This document shows positions 23,628 to 35,741 of a DNA stretch of 64,000 nt, piece by piece. A program made the position numbers and the translations under genes. The stretch is from Xenoacremonium recifei (taxonomy: Eukaryota > Ascomycota > Sordariomycetes > Hypocreales > Nectriaceae), in the NCBI GenBank assembly GCA_012184525.1, contig WOFQ01000069.1, positions 62,001-126,000 of the forward strand. The letters run 5' to 3'. Each line of letters starts with the position of its first letter. Position 1 is the stretch's first letter. Below the pieces are notes generated by a model that worked only from the letters and a program-made list of their open reading frames with translations, searched no databases and had not been told where the DNA came from.

Positions 23628-24651
23628 TCATACATTTATTTGTGCAGTCGCTAGAGGCCGCTCGCCTCTCAGAGCTCTCCATTTATTAGAAACCTCAATG
23701 ATCTTACTGCAACCCTCCATGATCCATTTCCACTTTCTTAGAAACTTCGGCGTGAGCTCCCAGTTCTCGGGTAAATGAGGCTCCCCCCATAGAATGACAC
23801 CGTCAAGCTCGTAAGCAGTGTCTCGAGTTCTATTTTCTTGAGAGACTTTGGGAGCTAATGATATATTTTCTCCGTGTAGTGGCGCCAACTTTGACTGCAA
23901 TACTTGATGAACAATATCAACATCTCCGATAAGATCCCCGAGGAATTGAATATGATCGAAGTATTGTTGTCCTCGAATGAGATTGTCTCTGATAGTGTGA
24001 AATGGAAACACGTCCATCCATGTTGGATGCGGCAGGTTCATTTGAAGTTGTGTTGGCAAGAGACTAGCAGGCATTGTTTGGCAAATAGGCCTTACTACGG
24101 TGAAGTCGCATGTGCTTGGTATTCTGATATGAAGCGACGTATTGGGATTCATGCCGATAAATGTAGCAGCCATACTCAGAAGAGATTTGTTCGAGTTAAG
24201 ACCCCGGCATACGTTGTAAGTCACCAAGTTTAGTAATGCGTGATCCGGAGACAAAGGAGGGGCGTCAAGACATCCCGGTCTTGAAATCAAAGTATGACCA
24301 CTGCGGGTTGATATGTCATAACCTTCTGCATGGCTTGGTAGTGATGGAGGATCGTCGCCTTGCGGAGAGGTGTGTTCGGAGCCACTGTCTTGTATCGGCC
24401 TCTGCAACTGCCGAACTGATTTTCCGGACCATTGCTGTAGTCGCCAGCGCTCAATCCGGTACGGATGTTTCTGATCATTTTTGTTGTCCTCGTTATCCTT
24501 CATGCGTTGACCTGGCGACCCCGATAAGTTGGAAACGCAAACAGTAGCGCGCGTATCTGAACTTACGGCGAGCCCGTTGATTCATCCGATTTTGAAGTTT
24601 TTTCCGCTCCTTTCGATCTTGGGGCGTAAGAGGGCGCCTTTCGGCCGTCAT
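23628..24651 (-). CDS. bZIP transcription factor with DUF3425
   Basis: Two exons, 24651-24567 and 24511-23628, give 322 residues. The N-terminus contains a basic region (KERKKLQNRMNQRARRQR) whose last Arg codons are split by the intron, which supports the join. A clear leucine heptad array after it is not obvious. The C-terminal half matches the DUF3425 domain: LLNLVTYNVCRGL, the HPTWMDVFPF motif, then GDLIG, VILWGEPHLPENWELT and FLRKWKWIMEGC. DUF3425 bZIP proteins are common fungal regulators, often near metabolic clusters; the targets here are unknown. Upstream 540 bp are shared with the divergent SDR gene. Confidence 0.88.
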
Positions 24652-25193
24652 TTCCGCTTGGACAGCTCTCCTCTTAGTTCAAGTTACAACTGCAGCCGGT
24701 CAAATTCGGGCATGGAAATCGAGGACGATTGAGTAATGGTGTGGTAAGGATGTTTCGGTCAGTTTCTGTTGGACTCGGGGAAACAGTGAACATAACGCGT
24801 TAAAGAGGTCAGCCGGCTTACTTGAAGCCAGGAGAGGAGGCTAGGCTTAAGGTGGTAAAAATTGTCATCCAGCTTACAAATGACGGATGGCGTGGATATT
24901 GCCATCCTCCGGCTATGACTAAATGAGTAATAAAGGTCAGCAGGCCGGGCCGCCGCTGACGGTGAGCGAAAATGTATTGAAGGGCGAACCAAATGTCCGG
25001 TTACGTTTTCTGGTAATCATCCAAGCCAATCCAATAGCATACCAAGCATGGCCGAACTTAGGATCAATTTTATATATAAGGAGGGAACGGATCACAATCT
25101 CATTCCCACCTACCTCCGTTCCCAGTTCATTTTCAGTACGACCTACGCAGGCACAAGTCACAAAAGTAACGCCCTCTCATCATTGACTCTATC
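24652..25193. promoter_or_regulatory. divergent promoter with tandem CCAAT and TATA box (bZIP -, SDR +)
   Basis: Two adjacent CCAAT boxes at 25026-25030 and 25031-25035 and a TATA-like TATATATAAG at 25071-25080 lie 115-170 bp before the SDR start codon, a good core-promoter layout for that gene. Confidence 0.6.
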
Positions 25194-26186
25194 ATGTCTG
25201 AATACAAAGCAGTCCATGCCAATCCACAAGGGCCGGGAGATGCGCGACCAACAGCGTTACAGATTGTCAAGGACGAGGGGATGGAAAACAAATTGAAGGG
25301 GAAAGTCATCGTCATCACAGGCACATCGTCTGGCATCGGCATAGAAACCGCTCGAGCGCTTTCGGTTACCGGCGCCTCACTGATCCTGACTGCCCGGGAC
25401 TTATCCAAAGCGAAGACTGCCTTGGCTGATTTCTTCGACCCAAAATGGATGAATCTTGTAGAAATGGATCAGTCATCTTTACAAAGCGTTCGCACGGCTG
25501 CTGAGACAATTATGGCCAAAGTGAAGCACATCAACATTTTGATATGTAACGCTGGGATTATGGCAGTTCCGGACCTCCAATTTACCAAAGATGGACACGA
25601 GTCACAGTTTGGCACCAACCATTTATCTCATTTCTTGTTCTTCCAACTGCTCAAACCGGCTCTTTTGGCTGCTGCAACGCCTGAGCTTTCCTCACGAGTT
25701 GTGATGGTTTCCTCCTCAAACCATACTCTGAGCAGCATAAACGACTCGGACAACTACGACTTCCAAAAAGGCGGATACAATGCTTGGGTAGCATATGCGC
25801 AATCGAAAACAGCCAATATCTACATGGCTAATGAAATCGAGCGCCGGTATGGATCTCAGAATCTTCACGCCACGAGCCTTCATCCCGGAGGAATTATGAC
25901 TGGTCTCTCGAAATTCCTGACTACGAAGGATATCGAAGATTTCACAAACAATCCGGATCTAATGAAGATCTTGAAGAGTCCTGAGCAGGGGGCAGCCACC
26001 ACTGTTTGGGCTGCCATTGGGAAGGAATGGGAGCACAAAGGCGGGAAATATCTTATCGACTGCGGAGAAGCAGAGCCAGCGAAAGAAGCGAATACTCATT
26101 CCGCCGGTTATGGAAAGCACGTTTATGATCAGAAGCCCGCAACTCGCCTCTGGGAGGACTCTATGAAGATTGTAGGTCTCGCATGA
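25194..26186 (+). CDS. short-chain dehydrogenase/reductase
   Basis: A single exon of 330 residues. The Rossmann glycine motif TGTSSGIG is near residue 42, NAG near residue 120, the catalytic Ser in VVMVSSSNH, and the catalytic pair Tyr201/Lys205 in YAQSK. Length and layout match the retinol-dehydrogenase/WW-oxidoreductase-like classical SDRs of fungi. It uses NAD(P)H to reduce or oxidise a carbonyl/alcohol; the substrate is unknown. About 45 residues precede the Rossmann strand, longer than in many SDRs, without a clear signal peptide. Gene is divergent from the bZIP-DUF3425 gene and has a good core promoter, which suggests efficient transcription. Confidence 0.93.
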   Translation: MSEYKAVHANPQGPGDARPTALQIVKDEGMENKLKGKVIVITGTSSGIGIETARALSVTGASLILTARDLSKAKTALADFFDPKWMNLVEMDQSSLQSVRTAAETIMAKVKHINILICNAGIMAVPDLQFTKDGHESQFGTNHLSHFLFFQLLKPALLAAATPELSSRVVMVSSSNHTLSSINDSDNYDFQKGGYNAWVAYAQSKTANIYMANEIERRYGSQNLHATSLHPGGIMTGLSKFLTTKDIEDFTNNPDLMKILKSPEQGAATTVWAAIGKEWEHKGGKYLIDCGEAEPAKEANTHSAGYGKHVYDQKPATRLWEDSMKIVGLA

Positions 26187-26213
26187 GAGCCGTGGGTTAC
26201 TTCTAGAACGAAA

Positions 26214-28208
26214 TCAATAGATATTATATTCCTCATATTGAGGGTTGCCAACGAGAACTTCGCCATACATGATCCCATCTACATATGCATCTCCAACAAA
26301 ACACCATCCTTCAGCCTTTGGACGAAGAATGACTGGGGAACCAATACCCCAGAGAACAACAACTACATCACCTGCTTGTACTATTGAATGACCGACACCT
26401 AAACGTCCGCTCGCTGTCTTGAAAATTACCCTTTCTCTGTGCATATTTCCCAGCGCCCTGGGCCACTGACGCGCGAGATATGCAACCTGTTCCTGCGTGG
26501 TTCTTAAGAGTAAATTCATATCAGACCGGAAGGGACCATTATGAATAAAGTCAAGTTGCTCACTTGTGAGACGAGAGCAGTCGATACTCTCTTGCTTCAT
26601 AATATGTCGAATAAGCTGAGCAATGGACTTGGTGACAGGATATAACCCATGATTCCCTTTCGAAGGATACCAATCGTGTCGATCGAATAATACAGTTCGC
26701 CATAGGGCGTCCTCGTCAATATCGGATTGTGGCCCTATATTCGCAAATTTGCAGATATCACGGAGCCAGGCTTTGACGTCTCTTATGCGACAAATGCCCC
26801 ATTCCTGATATTCATAGACACCTTCCGATACTCTCATGACTTCTGTGACTACATCTGCCCGACAGCCTCGACGTTGAAGAAGTAGAGGATTCGCTCTTTC
26901 ATCGCTTGAAGTGCTTTGTGCTGCCTGCATTCTACCGCAGGCACCAAAAGTCCCGCGTTGATTGACTCGATAGAACCGTGTACCATATCGTCCTATTTCA
27001 TCCCAAGCCGGTACCCAGGAGGGTAAAGATCCGACCTGGGCGCGGGGAGGACAGCAGTCTAGCTTGAAGATGCGTGACTCGTTGTCATCGTATAGTAGAG
27101 CTCTCGTCATTGTTGCAAATACCTCTGCCGTGGATTTTGAATAATCAGCGACAATGCCTAGCCTCTTGACATCAGTGATAACACCAAGAAGCCCAAAAAC
27201 AATATCACGGTGATCCGTAACTGAATAATGTGGTCTGCCGGGAGCTGTAAGGACCTCAAATATAATATCCACGAAACGAATATTCTCCCCATTTTTGCGC
27301 CGTCGTCGTACGTCCAATGACTTTATCGTAAAAAGGTTGCTATCCAATCCTTGACAAAAATTTCGGTAATCAGAATGCAGCTGGCCGGGGCGAGAAAATA
27401 AGCAGCACCATATTGCTGTAAATGTTGCATCAAGAGCATCAAGCGATACGCGCTTGCCACCACACAAGACCAAGGCTTCCCTGGCTAGAGCCACTTCTTG
27501 TATGATCCATACTCGATGCCAGTTTATACGTTGTAGGATGTCAGAAAACCCCCTACACAACGCATTCTCATTGCTTGAATCTCGAAGGGCTTCCTCCTGA
27601 AGAAGTTCAAGTATGAACTTTTGCAACTCTGACCCTTTGGACGCGGCCTGGCCACTATCTAGAGTTTGTAGTGACGCAGCTCTCAGATAGGCCATTGTTT
27701 CCTTATCGAAGCGGCGCAGATCCGAGCCGGTCCACTGTTTGGCAATTCCAGAGGCGATGGCCTTCGGCCCAACTCTAGCGAGGAAGTCCATTGCGGGATC
27801 ACTCTTCTCAGAACATGGGCCGAGCCAAAGAATTACAGACTCGGCCAAGGTATACACGTGTCTCATTTGATCAACTTGCCAGCTCTTCTCGTCCAAGTTG
27901 GTCTGCTGGATGCATATGGAATCAACCCATATCCACGACTTGACTTTGTCTGTTCGAAGCTGTCGAAGCAACGCATGAAGGTTCCGACCGATTGGGAATA
28001 GTTCACCATCGATATCGACATCTATTGTGTTTTTAGTATCCCCCCAAACGTACGACATTGCCAAGAATGGTACTCCATCGTCTAGCGACGCGTGGGTAAT
28101 GGATAGACATATGCGCGATTGTGCATCAGTAGTGCTTGCAGGAGCGAAAATCAGGCGAACTAGCCTAATTTCACGATTCTCTCGACGAAGAGGGTTGTAA
28201 TTGTACAT
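26214..28208 (-). CDS. HET-domain (heterokaryon incompatibility) protein
   Basis: One exon, 664 residues. The HET domain is clear in the first 180 residues: IRLVRLI, FLAMSYVWGD, GRNLHALLRQLR, WIWVDSICIQQ(T)NLDEKSWQV and VILWLGP, in the family order. The rest is the variable C-terminal region found in most HET proteins and contains no NACHT, WD or ankyrin repeats that I can see. HET proteins trigger regulated cell death after non-self recognition between hyphae; a partner gene is not evident nearby. The gene ends 28 bp from the convergent SDR. Start at 28208 gives a short tail before the domain, as is usual. Confidence 0.92.
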   Translation of the reverse strand: MYNYNPLRRENREIRLVRLIFAPASTTDAQSRICLSITHASLDDGVPFLAMSYVWGDTKNTIDVDIDGELFPIGRNLHALLRQLRTDKVKSWIWVDSICIQQTNLDEKSWQVDQMRHVYTLAESVILWLGPCSEKSDPAMDFLARVGPKAIASGIAKQWTGSDLRRFDKETMAYLRAASLQTLDSGQAASKGSELQKFILELLQEEALRDSSNENALCRGFSDILQRINWHRVWIIQEVALAREALVLCGGKRVSLDALDATFTAIWCCLFSRPGQLHSDYRNFCQGLDSNLFTIKSLDVRRRRKNGENIRFVDIIFEVLTAPGRPHYSVTDHRDIVFGLLGVITDVKRLGIVADYSKSTAEVFATMTRALLYDDNESRIFKLDCCPPRAQVGSLPSWVPAWDEIGRYGTRFYRVNQRGTFGACGRMQAAQSTSSDERANPLLLQRRGCRADVVTEVMRVSEGVYEYQEWGICRIRDVKAWLRDICKFANIGPQSDIDEDALWRTVLFDRHDWYPSKGNHGLYPVTKSIAQLIRHIMKQESIDCSRLTSEQLDFIHNGPFRSDMNLLLRTTQEQVAYLARQWPRALGNMHRERVIFKTASGRLGVGHSIVQAGDVVVVLWGIGSPVILRPKAEGWCFVGDAYVDGIMYGEVLVGNPQYEEYNIY

Positions 28209-29243
28209 TAGGGGATCTTGTAGATACTCTTTCTACTCGAGTTGCGGGAATTGCCGTTGTCAGCCTGGCAAAGAGGGGAAGCTGGCGATCTAGTAATCCG
28301 GTCGCGACGACATGATTACACGTGACTGAGCCAAAGCTTATGGGAGTTTGCGGCAAGCTTTCTTGCAAGACGAGAAGCGCCCAGACTCCATAACGCCGAC
28401 AAGAAGTTTAATTGCCACGCTTTCAATTCTATGCCTACCTATGGGAGTTCTCAACCTTCCTTTTTCCATCCCGAGCGCCAACCTTGTCTTGCGCGAGCTG
28501 TCTTTAAACAATGGACTTAAGTTGTGGTTGGAGTAGTCTTTGGAGAGGGTCTATCTCTGTTGCTTTTCCTTGGGCTCTTTGACTATTTTCTTTGGCCTCT
28601 AGCTGAAAATTGTAGAGACAGTCGTCTTCAATGGGAATACGATCAGGAATAAATTGACTCTTTGCTTATCATCAGTCCACAAAACGAAACAAGTCATAAA
28701 AATGACAAGGCGCACTGAATTTTTGGGGTGGTTCAACTTTGCCAAGTTTTACAAAGATGCCTTGCGCGACAAGCTACAAAGAGGCCTTGCATGAGAGAAC
28801 TATTCCACAGCAGCCAGGCACGGATAGATAGGCAAGCAAAAGGTCCTCGTTATCAAGCGAAACTTCCCGATCTAGAACGTTCCCCATCTCACAGGATTGC
28901 CTTGTCCCTGCAGCGACCTTCCTATTCTGGGCGATCGCCCTATCACCGCCGTCATTTTTCTGGGGCAAGTTGGTCCGTACAACCAGGCCTACGGAGAACG
29001 TCACTAGGAAAGGTCATTGTGCCTCTGGCGGTGGCTCAGTATACGACGCCACGAGACACCAGCCCTCGTGCCACCCGGCTGTGAGGGGATGTGAAAGTTT
29101 ACTCATCCGGAATGATCATAAGACGGGTTGCTTTCCCCTCTCTTGCTCTTTTCTCTACTTCTCCTCTCCTTAGTATACTAGGTGGCTTATTGTGGCGGGT
29201 TACTGAAAAGTCTATTACTACCTAACTGCTTATACTGGGCAAA
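28209..29243. other. intergenic, HET gene to carboxypeptidase gene
   Basis: About 1 kb between divergent genes. Overlapping open frames on both strands near 28730-29090 have biased composition and no domain. Nothing else is recognised; it should contain both promoters. Confidence 0.55.
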
Positions 29244-30998
29244 ATGAAGATGGCACTGACCCGTGTCGCCTTGACTCTCTTCGCCGTCCTCAGCACAACC
29301 GTCTCCGCCGGGCGTCTGAGTGACTTTGCCCGTCGCGGAGGATACGCTGGACAGGTGCATGCGAACTTGCTTCAGGAGAGAACTGAGACATCGGCTGTCA
29401 AGAAGTCGGATACCTTTCGCTACCTGACGAAGAAAACGGAAGGTCTGTCTACTCCGGGTTTCAGGGTTCCTCTCGTCGCTTCTGCTGACTCGTATTTCTG
29501 GGTATAGAATTTCGAGTCAAGGAACTTCCCGATATCCCATTTGATGTCGGCGAGTTATACTCTGGATTAATTCCAATCAATGAGAGTGACCCTTCGAGGG
29601 CCTTGTTCTTCGTTTTCCAGCCGACAATCGGGGAACCTACTGATGACCTAGTCATTTGGCTGAACGGTGGTCCAGGTGAGCGTGATGCCGTGCGATACTG
29701 CTCCAATAGTAGCTAATATATGTCAAGGATGCAGCTCTATGGAGGGCTTCCTCCAAGAAAATGGCAGATTCATTTGGTCTTCTGGAATGGGCTCACCTCA
29801 GCTTAACCCTTATTCCTGGGTTAATCTTACCAATATGCTCTGGGTTGACCAGCCAGTTGGTACTGGTTTCAGCATTGGGGAGGTGAGAGCCACACGAGAA
29901 GAGGACATCGCAGAGGACTTTGTCAAGTTCTTCAAGAACTTTGAAAAGACATTCGGCATCAAGAATTACAAGATCTTTGTCACCGGCGAGAGCTACGCTG
30001 GCAGATACGTCCCTTACATCTCAGCTGCTATGCTGGACCAGAATGACACGACGTATTTTAATCTATCCGGTAGGTGTTCCAAGATATTCTGCCTCCCCTA
30101 GAAATCCAAATTGACAGCCTGACTAGGCGCCCTGACGTACGATCCCTGCATCGGATCGTGCGACTACGTGCAGGGCGAGGTGCCGACCTACCCTTTCGTT
30201 AAGGAGAACAACAAATTCTTCAATCTCAACGAGACATTCATGGCAGAATTAGAAAGACTCGACAAGAAGTGCGGTTACGCTGATTATCGGGAGAAATACC
30301 TCAAGTTCCCAGCCACGGAGCTCCAGCCGTCCATCACCAATGCCGAATTGAACGACGCAGCTTGCGATGTTTTTGACATGACCATCTTCGCCGCTCTAGC
30401 CGTGAACCCGTGCTACAACGTATACGAGATCACCACTCAATGCCCGATTCCGTCTGATGTTCTTGGTTTCCCTACAATCCTCACCTACTCATATGCGGGC
30501 GAGCCTATCTACTTCGACCGGATGGACGTGAAGAAGGCCATGAATGCACCGCTGTACGTGTCCTGGGAAGAGTGTGGCCCGACGGTCTTTCTTCATGATG
30601 ATGATAAGTCTGTTGACTCAATTGTGCACGTTCTTCCGCAAGTTATTGAGGCTACGAATCGCGTCCTTGTCGCCAACGGTGATCTAGACATGATCGTGTT
30701 GACCAACGGGACTCTGCTCTCTATTCAAAACATGACCTGGAACGGCAAGTTGGGTTTCGAGGAGCAACCTTCTAAACCAATCGTGATCACTCTTCCTGAT
30801 CTACTGTACGGGAAGACGTTTGTTGAGAACGGCTTAGCAGGTGTTGATAATCCTCAGGGCACGATGGGCACACAGCATTATGAACGTGGACTTATGTGGG
30901 CACAGACTGCTCTGAGCGGGCATATGCAGCCTCAGTATCAGCCAAGGAGCAGCTATAGACACTTGCAGTGGCTCTTAGGGCACATTGAGGAGCTGTAG
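29244..30998 (+). CDS. secreted serine carboxypeptidase (peptidase family S10)
   Basis: Four exons, 29244-29442, 29508-29675, 29728-30069 and 30127-30998, give 526 residues. A signal peptide is present (hydrophobic core ALTLFAVLSTTVSA at the N-terminus). The S10 elements are in order: WLNGGPGCSSMEGF, the nucleophile Ser211 in GESYAGRY, the catalytic Asp in NGDLDMIV and the His in SGHMQPQYQP. Several N-x-S/T sites and the absence of a membrane anchor suggest a glycosylated extracellular or vacuolar enzyme that removes C-terminal residues from peptides. The splice joins restore GGPG and the following GA-LTYD segment exactly. Confidence 0.95.
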
Positions 30999-32436
30999 AC
31001 AGTAGAGACCCAAGCCTGAGGCACGAATAAGCAGATATAGCTCTGAAATGACATTCATGAGAATTAAACAACCTTTCTATTCAACCCCTGATCCAACTGA
31101 AAAGAAAACAAATCGCAACTTCATTTTCTCTGCAGATTTAAGGAAAACATCTAGTAGAAATCCTAGCTTCATCCTCATTTCCTGTCATTGCCAGACAGTT
31201 GAGGGCTTATGAAGTTGAAGGGTCGGCTTTTCCACTCACGAATCTGGTTTTCCCTAAGTAGAGTTTTAACCCCTGGCGAGAATCCCGTGCAAATCAGAAC
31301 ACGTTTATCAACTCGCGCTGGTCCGTCTAGTGATACCTTAGCTGAAATGTCGACTGAACGCTTGATCTTCTGTTGGTCCAAACCAACATAAATGTAATTC
31401 GCTGAGAATTATCTCAACATCGAACTGCGATATCGTCAAATAATCTTGCGAAATAGCTTTGCCTAACGGCCACAAGACACCGCAAGTGACGAGAATAGCG
31501 GTTCTTAGCTGATAAGCTTCTTCAACTTAAAACCCAAACGAAACATGAGTCTAGTACACAAGATTCCTCCCATCCAGAGCCAATGTTGTTATTTCATCTC
31601 GTTATGGATCCAATTTGTCCACTACAGGGAAGTTTGAATTGAGTTTCGCTGCTTTCATAATCCTTGTAGGACCCTATTGTCAATAGGAGAAAGGTACCCA
31701 GATTGGTCCGTCCTCTGAAGAGCGTTACGGGGTCATTAACGTTGTGTATGCACACAGACACATGGATATGGAAGGGTTCAGAAGTGTAAAAATGTGAGAG
31801 AAGCTGGGTCTCGAAAGAAGAAGTTCATCTTGGCACATTGATAACTGTAATTTTGCATTGGGAAAGAATGGGGGATATAAGGAAGCTTAGGAGAGACAAT
31901 CAAACCGTGCTCCTAGCCATTGTATAGTTAAGTAGTAGTATCGGGTCGCTCGATCGTACTCCAAGATGACCTCAGCATTCTTCCTTCCAGCCTCGACTAT
32001 AACTTGTCTCCAAAGAAGGACGTCGTAGGCCTAAGCCATGATAGCTGGGACTACCATAGCACAAAGATAACTGTTTTGGCCATCATTTCTGAGAGTTATG
32101 TTTTCTCCTATCATATTCATTGCGCCCCCTCGACTCGCCGGAGCAGGGCAATGAATAAGGGCCATGTTCTTCCCGGGATGAGCAAAAGCAGACTCTGGGG
32201 GAGGTGTCCAGCTGACTGCTGTAGCCGGTCGAATTATAACTTGAAATAGATGCCTGAACACTCCGAACATCAATCTGAGTTGGGGTTCTGGTAAAGATAA
32301 GACGCTCCATAGGCTTCTGATGTAGTTTGAAGCGCTACACTCGGGCGCTGAGAGTCGATATACATTTGCCTGAGCTTCAATCCGAAAGTCTTAGCTTGCT
32401 TTGGGGATACTCTATTGGCTTTCAAGACATAGAGCC
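30999..32436. other. gene-poor stretch left of the kinesin relic
   Basis: About 1.4 kb without a supportable gene. Short frames overlap on both strands. It may include decayed tail sequence of the kinesin relic but I could not align any of it. Confidence 0.5.
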
Positions 32437-33868
32437 TCAAATACGGTAGTCGGAAGGCTTAGCATTTGACCCCCTGGTTCTGTTGAGGCAAGAATGGCAG
32501 AGGGAACGGTTGATGACCCAGACTCTACCAGAAAGAAATATTAGTCTACGCCTAAAGAGCTTTGGTAAATCAGTACTTGCATTCTCTTCAACCCCGTCGT
32601 TTAACTGCCCATTTGTCCATGTCATTGGCGACTCCTCGTCGTACTTTCCTCTCACGGCCTTAGGAACCAAATCCCTGAGCATCCGAGCATACCGCAATGT
32701 ATTCTTGCTGGGTCCTGTATCTGCGAGACATATGTTAACGTAACCTATGACTTCAATCTTGCTTGAAATTTTGGACCTGGGGTCAAATACGGGTTTAAGA
32801 AATTTCGCCAAGGTGCTCTGTCGAAATGGGACATGAGGTCAGCGTTTGAAGGTCGGTGTCAGAGGTGCTGCGTCTGATTTCGCTTTCCCTCGAGTGCAGT
32901 CTTTGGGAACCGAGAGACTCATGTTGATCTCACGCGTTTCTCTCATTCGTTGAGATCATGCTTAATAGAGTCTCTTGCTGCTTCAGACCCTTCAAAGCCT
33001 ATCAAGTGCAACACGCCGTCTTCAGGCGGGGGATTCGCTGAGTTTTGGATCCGTATGCGGCATATGACACATTGTCTCGAAGATGTGCTATTCTTTTCAG
33101 CTGCCCCGGTATGCCGCAAGATAGTTGCGGCTTCTATCCAAGTCACCACGACTTCCGCTATCTGAACTTGACGTTCAATGACGCCTGCAAGCTGCGTGAC
33201 GCCGAAAAAGGCTTTCAAGACGGAGACCGGACAGCGGGTGCTTAGGAGATTCACCATTCTCAGTGAACCTGAATACGAAGAATTCTCGATAGGTTCATCC
33301 CTTACCACAGGTAGCGTTTCCACTTAACTCGATGATGCTGACATAGACTAGACGTTGCCCTTCAAGTTCGCCGCAAAGTAAGTCATCCGCTCCTAGCCGC
33401 TCAACGCGGCTAAAGGTCTATGTCTTGGCCGATCCAGTCGGACCATATGCGAACATCGTCCCGATACCGCCATCCCATCCTTGGGGCTTGATGATGTCTC
33501 CATCAATGAGTTCGGTCGAAGTGCCCGTATCATATATATGATGCACTCGAAATTGAAATGACTGTCAAATGTGAGCAGGAGATGGCTAGTTGTCATCGCT
33601 CGATGAACCGACTCTCAACGAAGCTGGGCCACGAGGAGGATGCCTTAACTCATGGACCTCGAGTGTACTAGGGTCATCTAGTCTATAAAACAACACCTCC
33701 CGCAACAGAGTTGAACTTTCGCCGTCGAGTGAAGGAAGAAGTCGAGCGGCGATCTTTATACTAGGGAGCGTGTTTTGGAGCTGCTACACTAATATTAGCT
33801 TTGGGGGGCTTAAAATTAATAACCGAAGTCTTGTATCGTTCGACGTTGCCCAGAATGTAGTCTTCCAT
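32437..33868 (-). pseudogene. decayed kinesin motor gene
   Basis: Reading the minus strand in shifting frames shows an ordered kinesin motor domain. From 5' to 3': IKIAARLLPSLDG with TLEVHELRHP (about 33765-33610), the ATP-binding loop GTMFAYGPTGSAKT (about 33470-33430), VYVSIIELSGN (about 33340), the switch I region TGAAEKNSTSSRQCV (about 33110), INMSLSVPKDC (about 32910), and HVPFRQSTLAKFLKP with NTLRYARMLRDL (about 32840-32690). The chain is broken: a TAG follows directly after the P-loop Thr, further stops separate the blocks, and the frame changes several times. Some frame changes could be introns, but the TAG in the core and the stops inside exonic segments cannot all be. Order of the motifs argues for one ancestral gene. 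No restored protein is offered. Confidence 0.75.
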
Positions 33869-34630
33869 GATGCTGCACCGGTATCCATCTATCATCAGTA
33901 GCTTCTTTCAGAGATCTCTCGGACTGTCATATGGATAGTGACTTATATGTATGGTACTTTTATCCCGGGGTTTCTAGCTGGCCGCCTGAGCCCTCCTGTC
34001 CAGGCATCGTCTGTTTTCTTGCATTAGTGAGTTCTCCGCATGCTACCTAAGGTAATACACATATCATTAGAGATCGTTTCTAAAAAAGATCTCTTTGCTC
34101 AAAATTCGTTTATCGACGCGCGACAAGCATCCAGATAGCGTTCAGTGCTGTGGGACTTCTAAACAGGTACCCGAGTAACGTAAAAAGTGTCTGTCCAAGG
34201 CAAGAGAATAGTTATAACTACTCCGAGCTGAAAGAATCGATCAAGAATCACTGTAATCAGGGAATGATAGTTCTCTTGATTCGTTGTCTTTTGTGTTAGG
34301 TTAAATTCGAAGCAAGATATACCTTCGATGTCGTTTTTGCGGTGGCTCAGGGATTGTAATTCTAGCGAAATTGAAACGTTATTTCTATATTGATTTCCAA
34401 AATTACGATGGACTCTTGTGGTCTTCATCGTGTTGGCCGCATCTTGACATTGTAGATATTCAAGACTTCATGCAAAATCAATCCATCAGGTGACCAGTTA
34501 CAACAATTCAACCCTGCTGCTGAATCCCGAACTTTTTTATATTGATCAGAAGTAGAGTTAGGCTATTATCTTGGACCTTTATAGAAGAAGACTGTCTAAT
34601 AACCTTCTCAGATCTCCATTGTCATGTCCC
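33869..34630. other. intergenic right of the kinesin relic
   Basis: No gene supported. A small minus-strand frame at 34428-34159 has no recognisable features. Confidence 0.5.
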
Positions 34631-35741
34631 TTAAGCAGAAAGATATGGCCAGCCATCGCTATCCCATCCGATTTGGTTCCATCCAAACTGGTAATCAGCC
34701 TTTTCCAGAGAAATGTCCGTATCGGCTAAAATCTTATTAGTTTGCGGACAGTCCTATACAGAACTAAAGCAAAGACTCACCGTAGTGGTAATAGATGACA
34801 GTCCCGTAGGTCGGATCGTCTAACCAACCCTGGCCTCCTGGTCCGTAGACATAGTCGTGGCTGGCAAGGATCACGCCACCGGCTCCGTTCAGACAGAGGT
34901 TCCCTGCAGAACCAGCGTAAGGTCCAGTGATACTGGAGCTTCGGCACACCTCGACGTGGTATTCATAGCCCGCAGCTGGAGGGTCATCGACATAGTTTCC
35001 ACCGCGGCCAGCACTATAGTAGAGGTAATAATACCCGTCCCGGTATCTTATGTTGCTTCCCTCGAAGGCGTGAATGCCCCCAGGTTGCTGTGCAATATTG
35101 GTGTAAGTGGCGCCGCTTGCGACTTGCGTCGCAGCGGAGTTCATCTGGACCACGTATATGCCGTCCCAGTAAGATCCGAACGACATGTAATAGTTGCCAG
35201 ACACGGGGTCCAAGAACAACGTCGGATCAATAGCGTTGTAGTCATTACCATCAACAGAGGTGATACCCGTGGATCCATGGTCGGTCCAAGTCCCAACTTC
35301 CATTGTCGGCGAGGTTGCATAGCCGATGGCACTGTTTTGCGAGCCTGATGTTGAGACTGAATAATATAAGATGTATTGATCCCCAACTTGTTTCACGTCA
35401 GGGCCCTATGGCTTATGTTAGGTGGGTCTTTCATGGCCGAAAAATGGCAAGTAAAAAAGGCGAGAACGTACCCAGAGACCGGTATTACCTGCAAGATCAA
35501 TGATTGAACCGCCTGGAATGGCAGAACCTTGATCTACCCATGGACCCTCTAGGGAATCGGCCTTGTAGACCCGAATCTCGTCAAACGTGCCGAAGCGGAA
35601 GTAGGTCCCATCCGAAGAGCGTCGAATGACGGCTGGGTCATTAGCGATGCAATCGCCGGAGCATGCCCGAGGATCGGGATATGCGCTGACAAGGACGGCC
35701 GTCGATGACAAGACAGCCGCCAGAACCTGCGATAGACGCAT
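34631..35741 (-). CDS. secreted endo-1,5-alpha-L-arabinanase, glycoside hydrolase family 43
   Basis: Three exons, 35741-35472, 35405-34781 and 34725-34631, give 329 residues, typical of fungal arabinanases. A signal peptide (MRLSQVLAAVLSSTAVLVSA) precedes the five-bladed propeller. Family residues are visible: the catalytic base Asp in NDPAVIRR, the pKa-modulating Asp in NAIDPTLFLD, and the acid Glu in HAFEGSNIRYRDGYYYLYYS. The enzyme cuts internal alpha-1,5-arabinan links in pectin outside the cell. The longer open frame upstream (to 35888) lacks a signal peptide, so the ATG at 35741 is preferred. The last exon is short (95 bp) and completes the sheet with FGWNQIGWDSDGWPYL. Confidence 0.95.

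Noticed and set aside
28728..29173. Overlapping frames upstream of the carboxypeptidase
   Set aside because: Both strands are open in the same place with no motif, which points to base composition only.
31000..34600. Possible transposon or RIP-affected island
   Set aside because: No terminal repeats, transposase motifs or strong C-to-T decay were seen; the only identifiable content is the kinesin relic.
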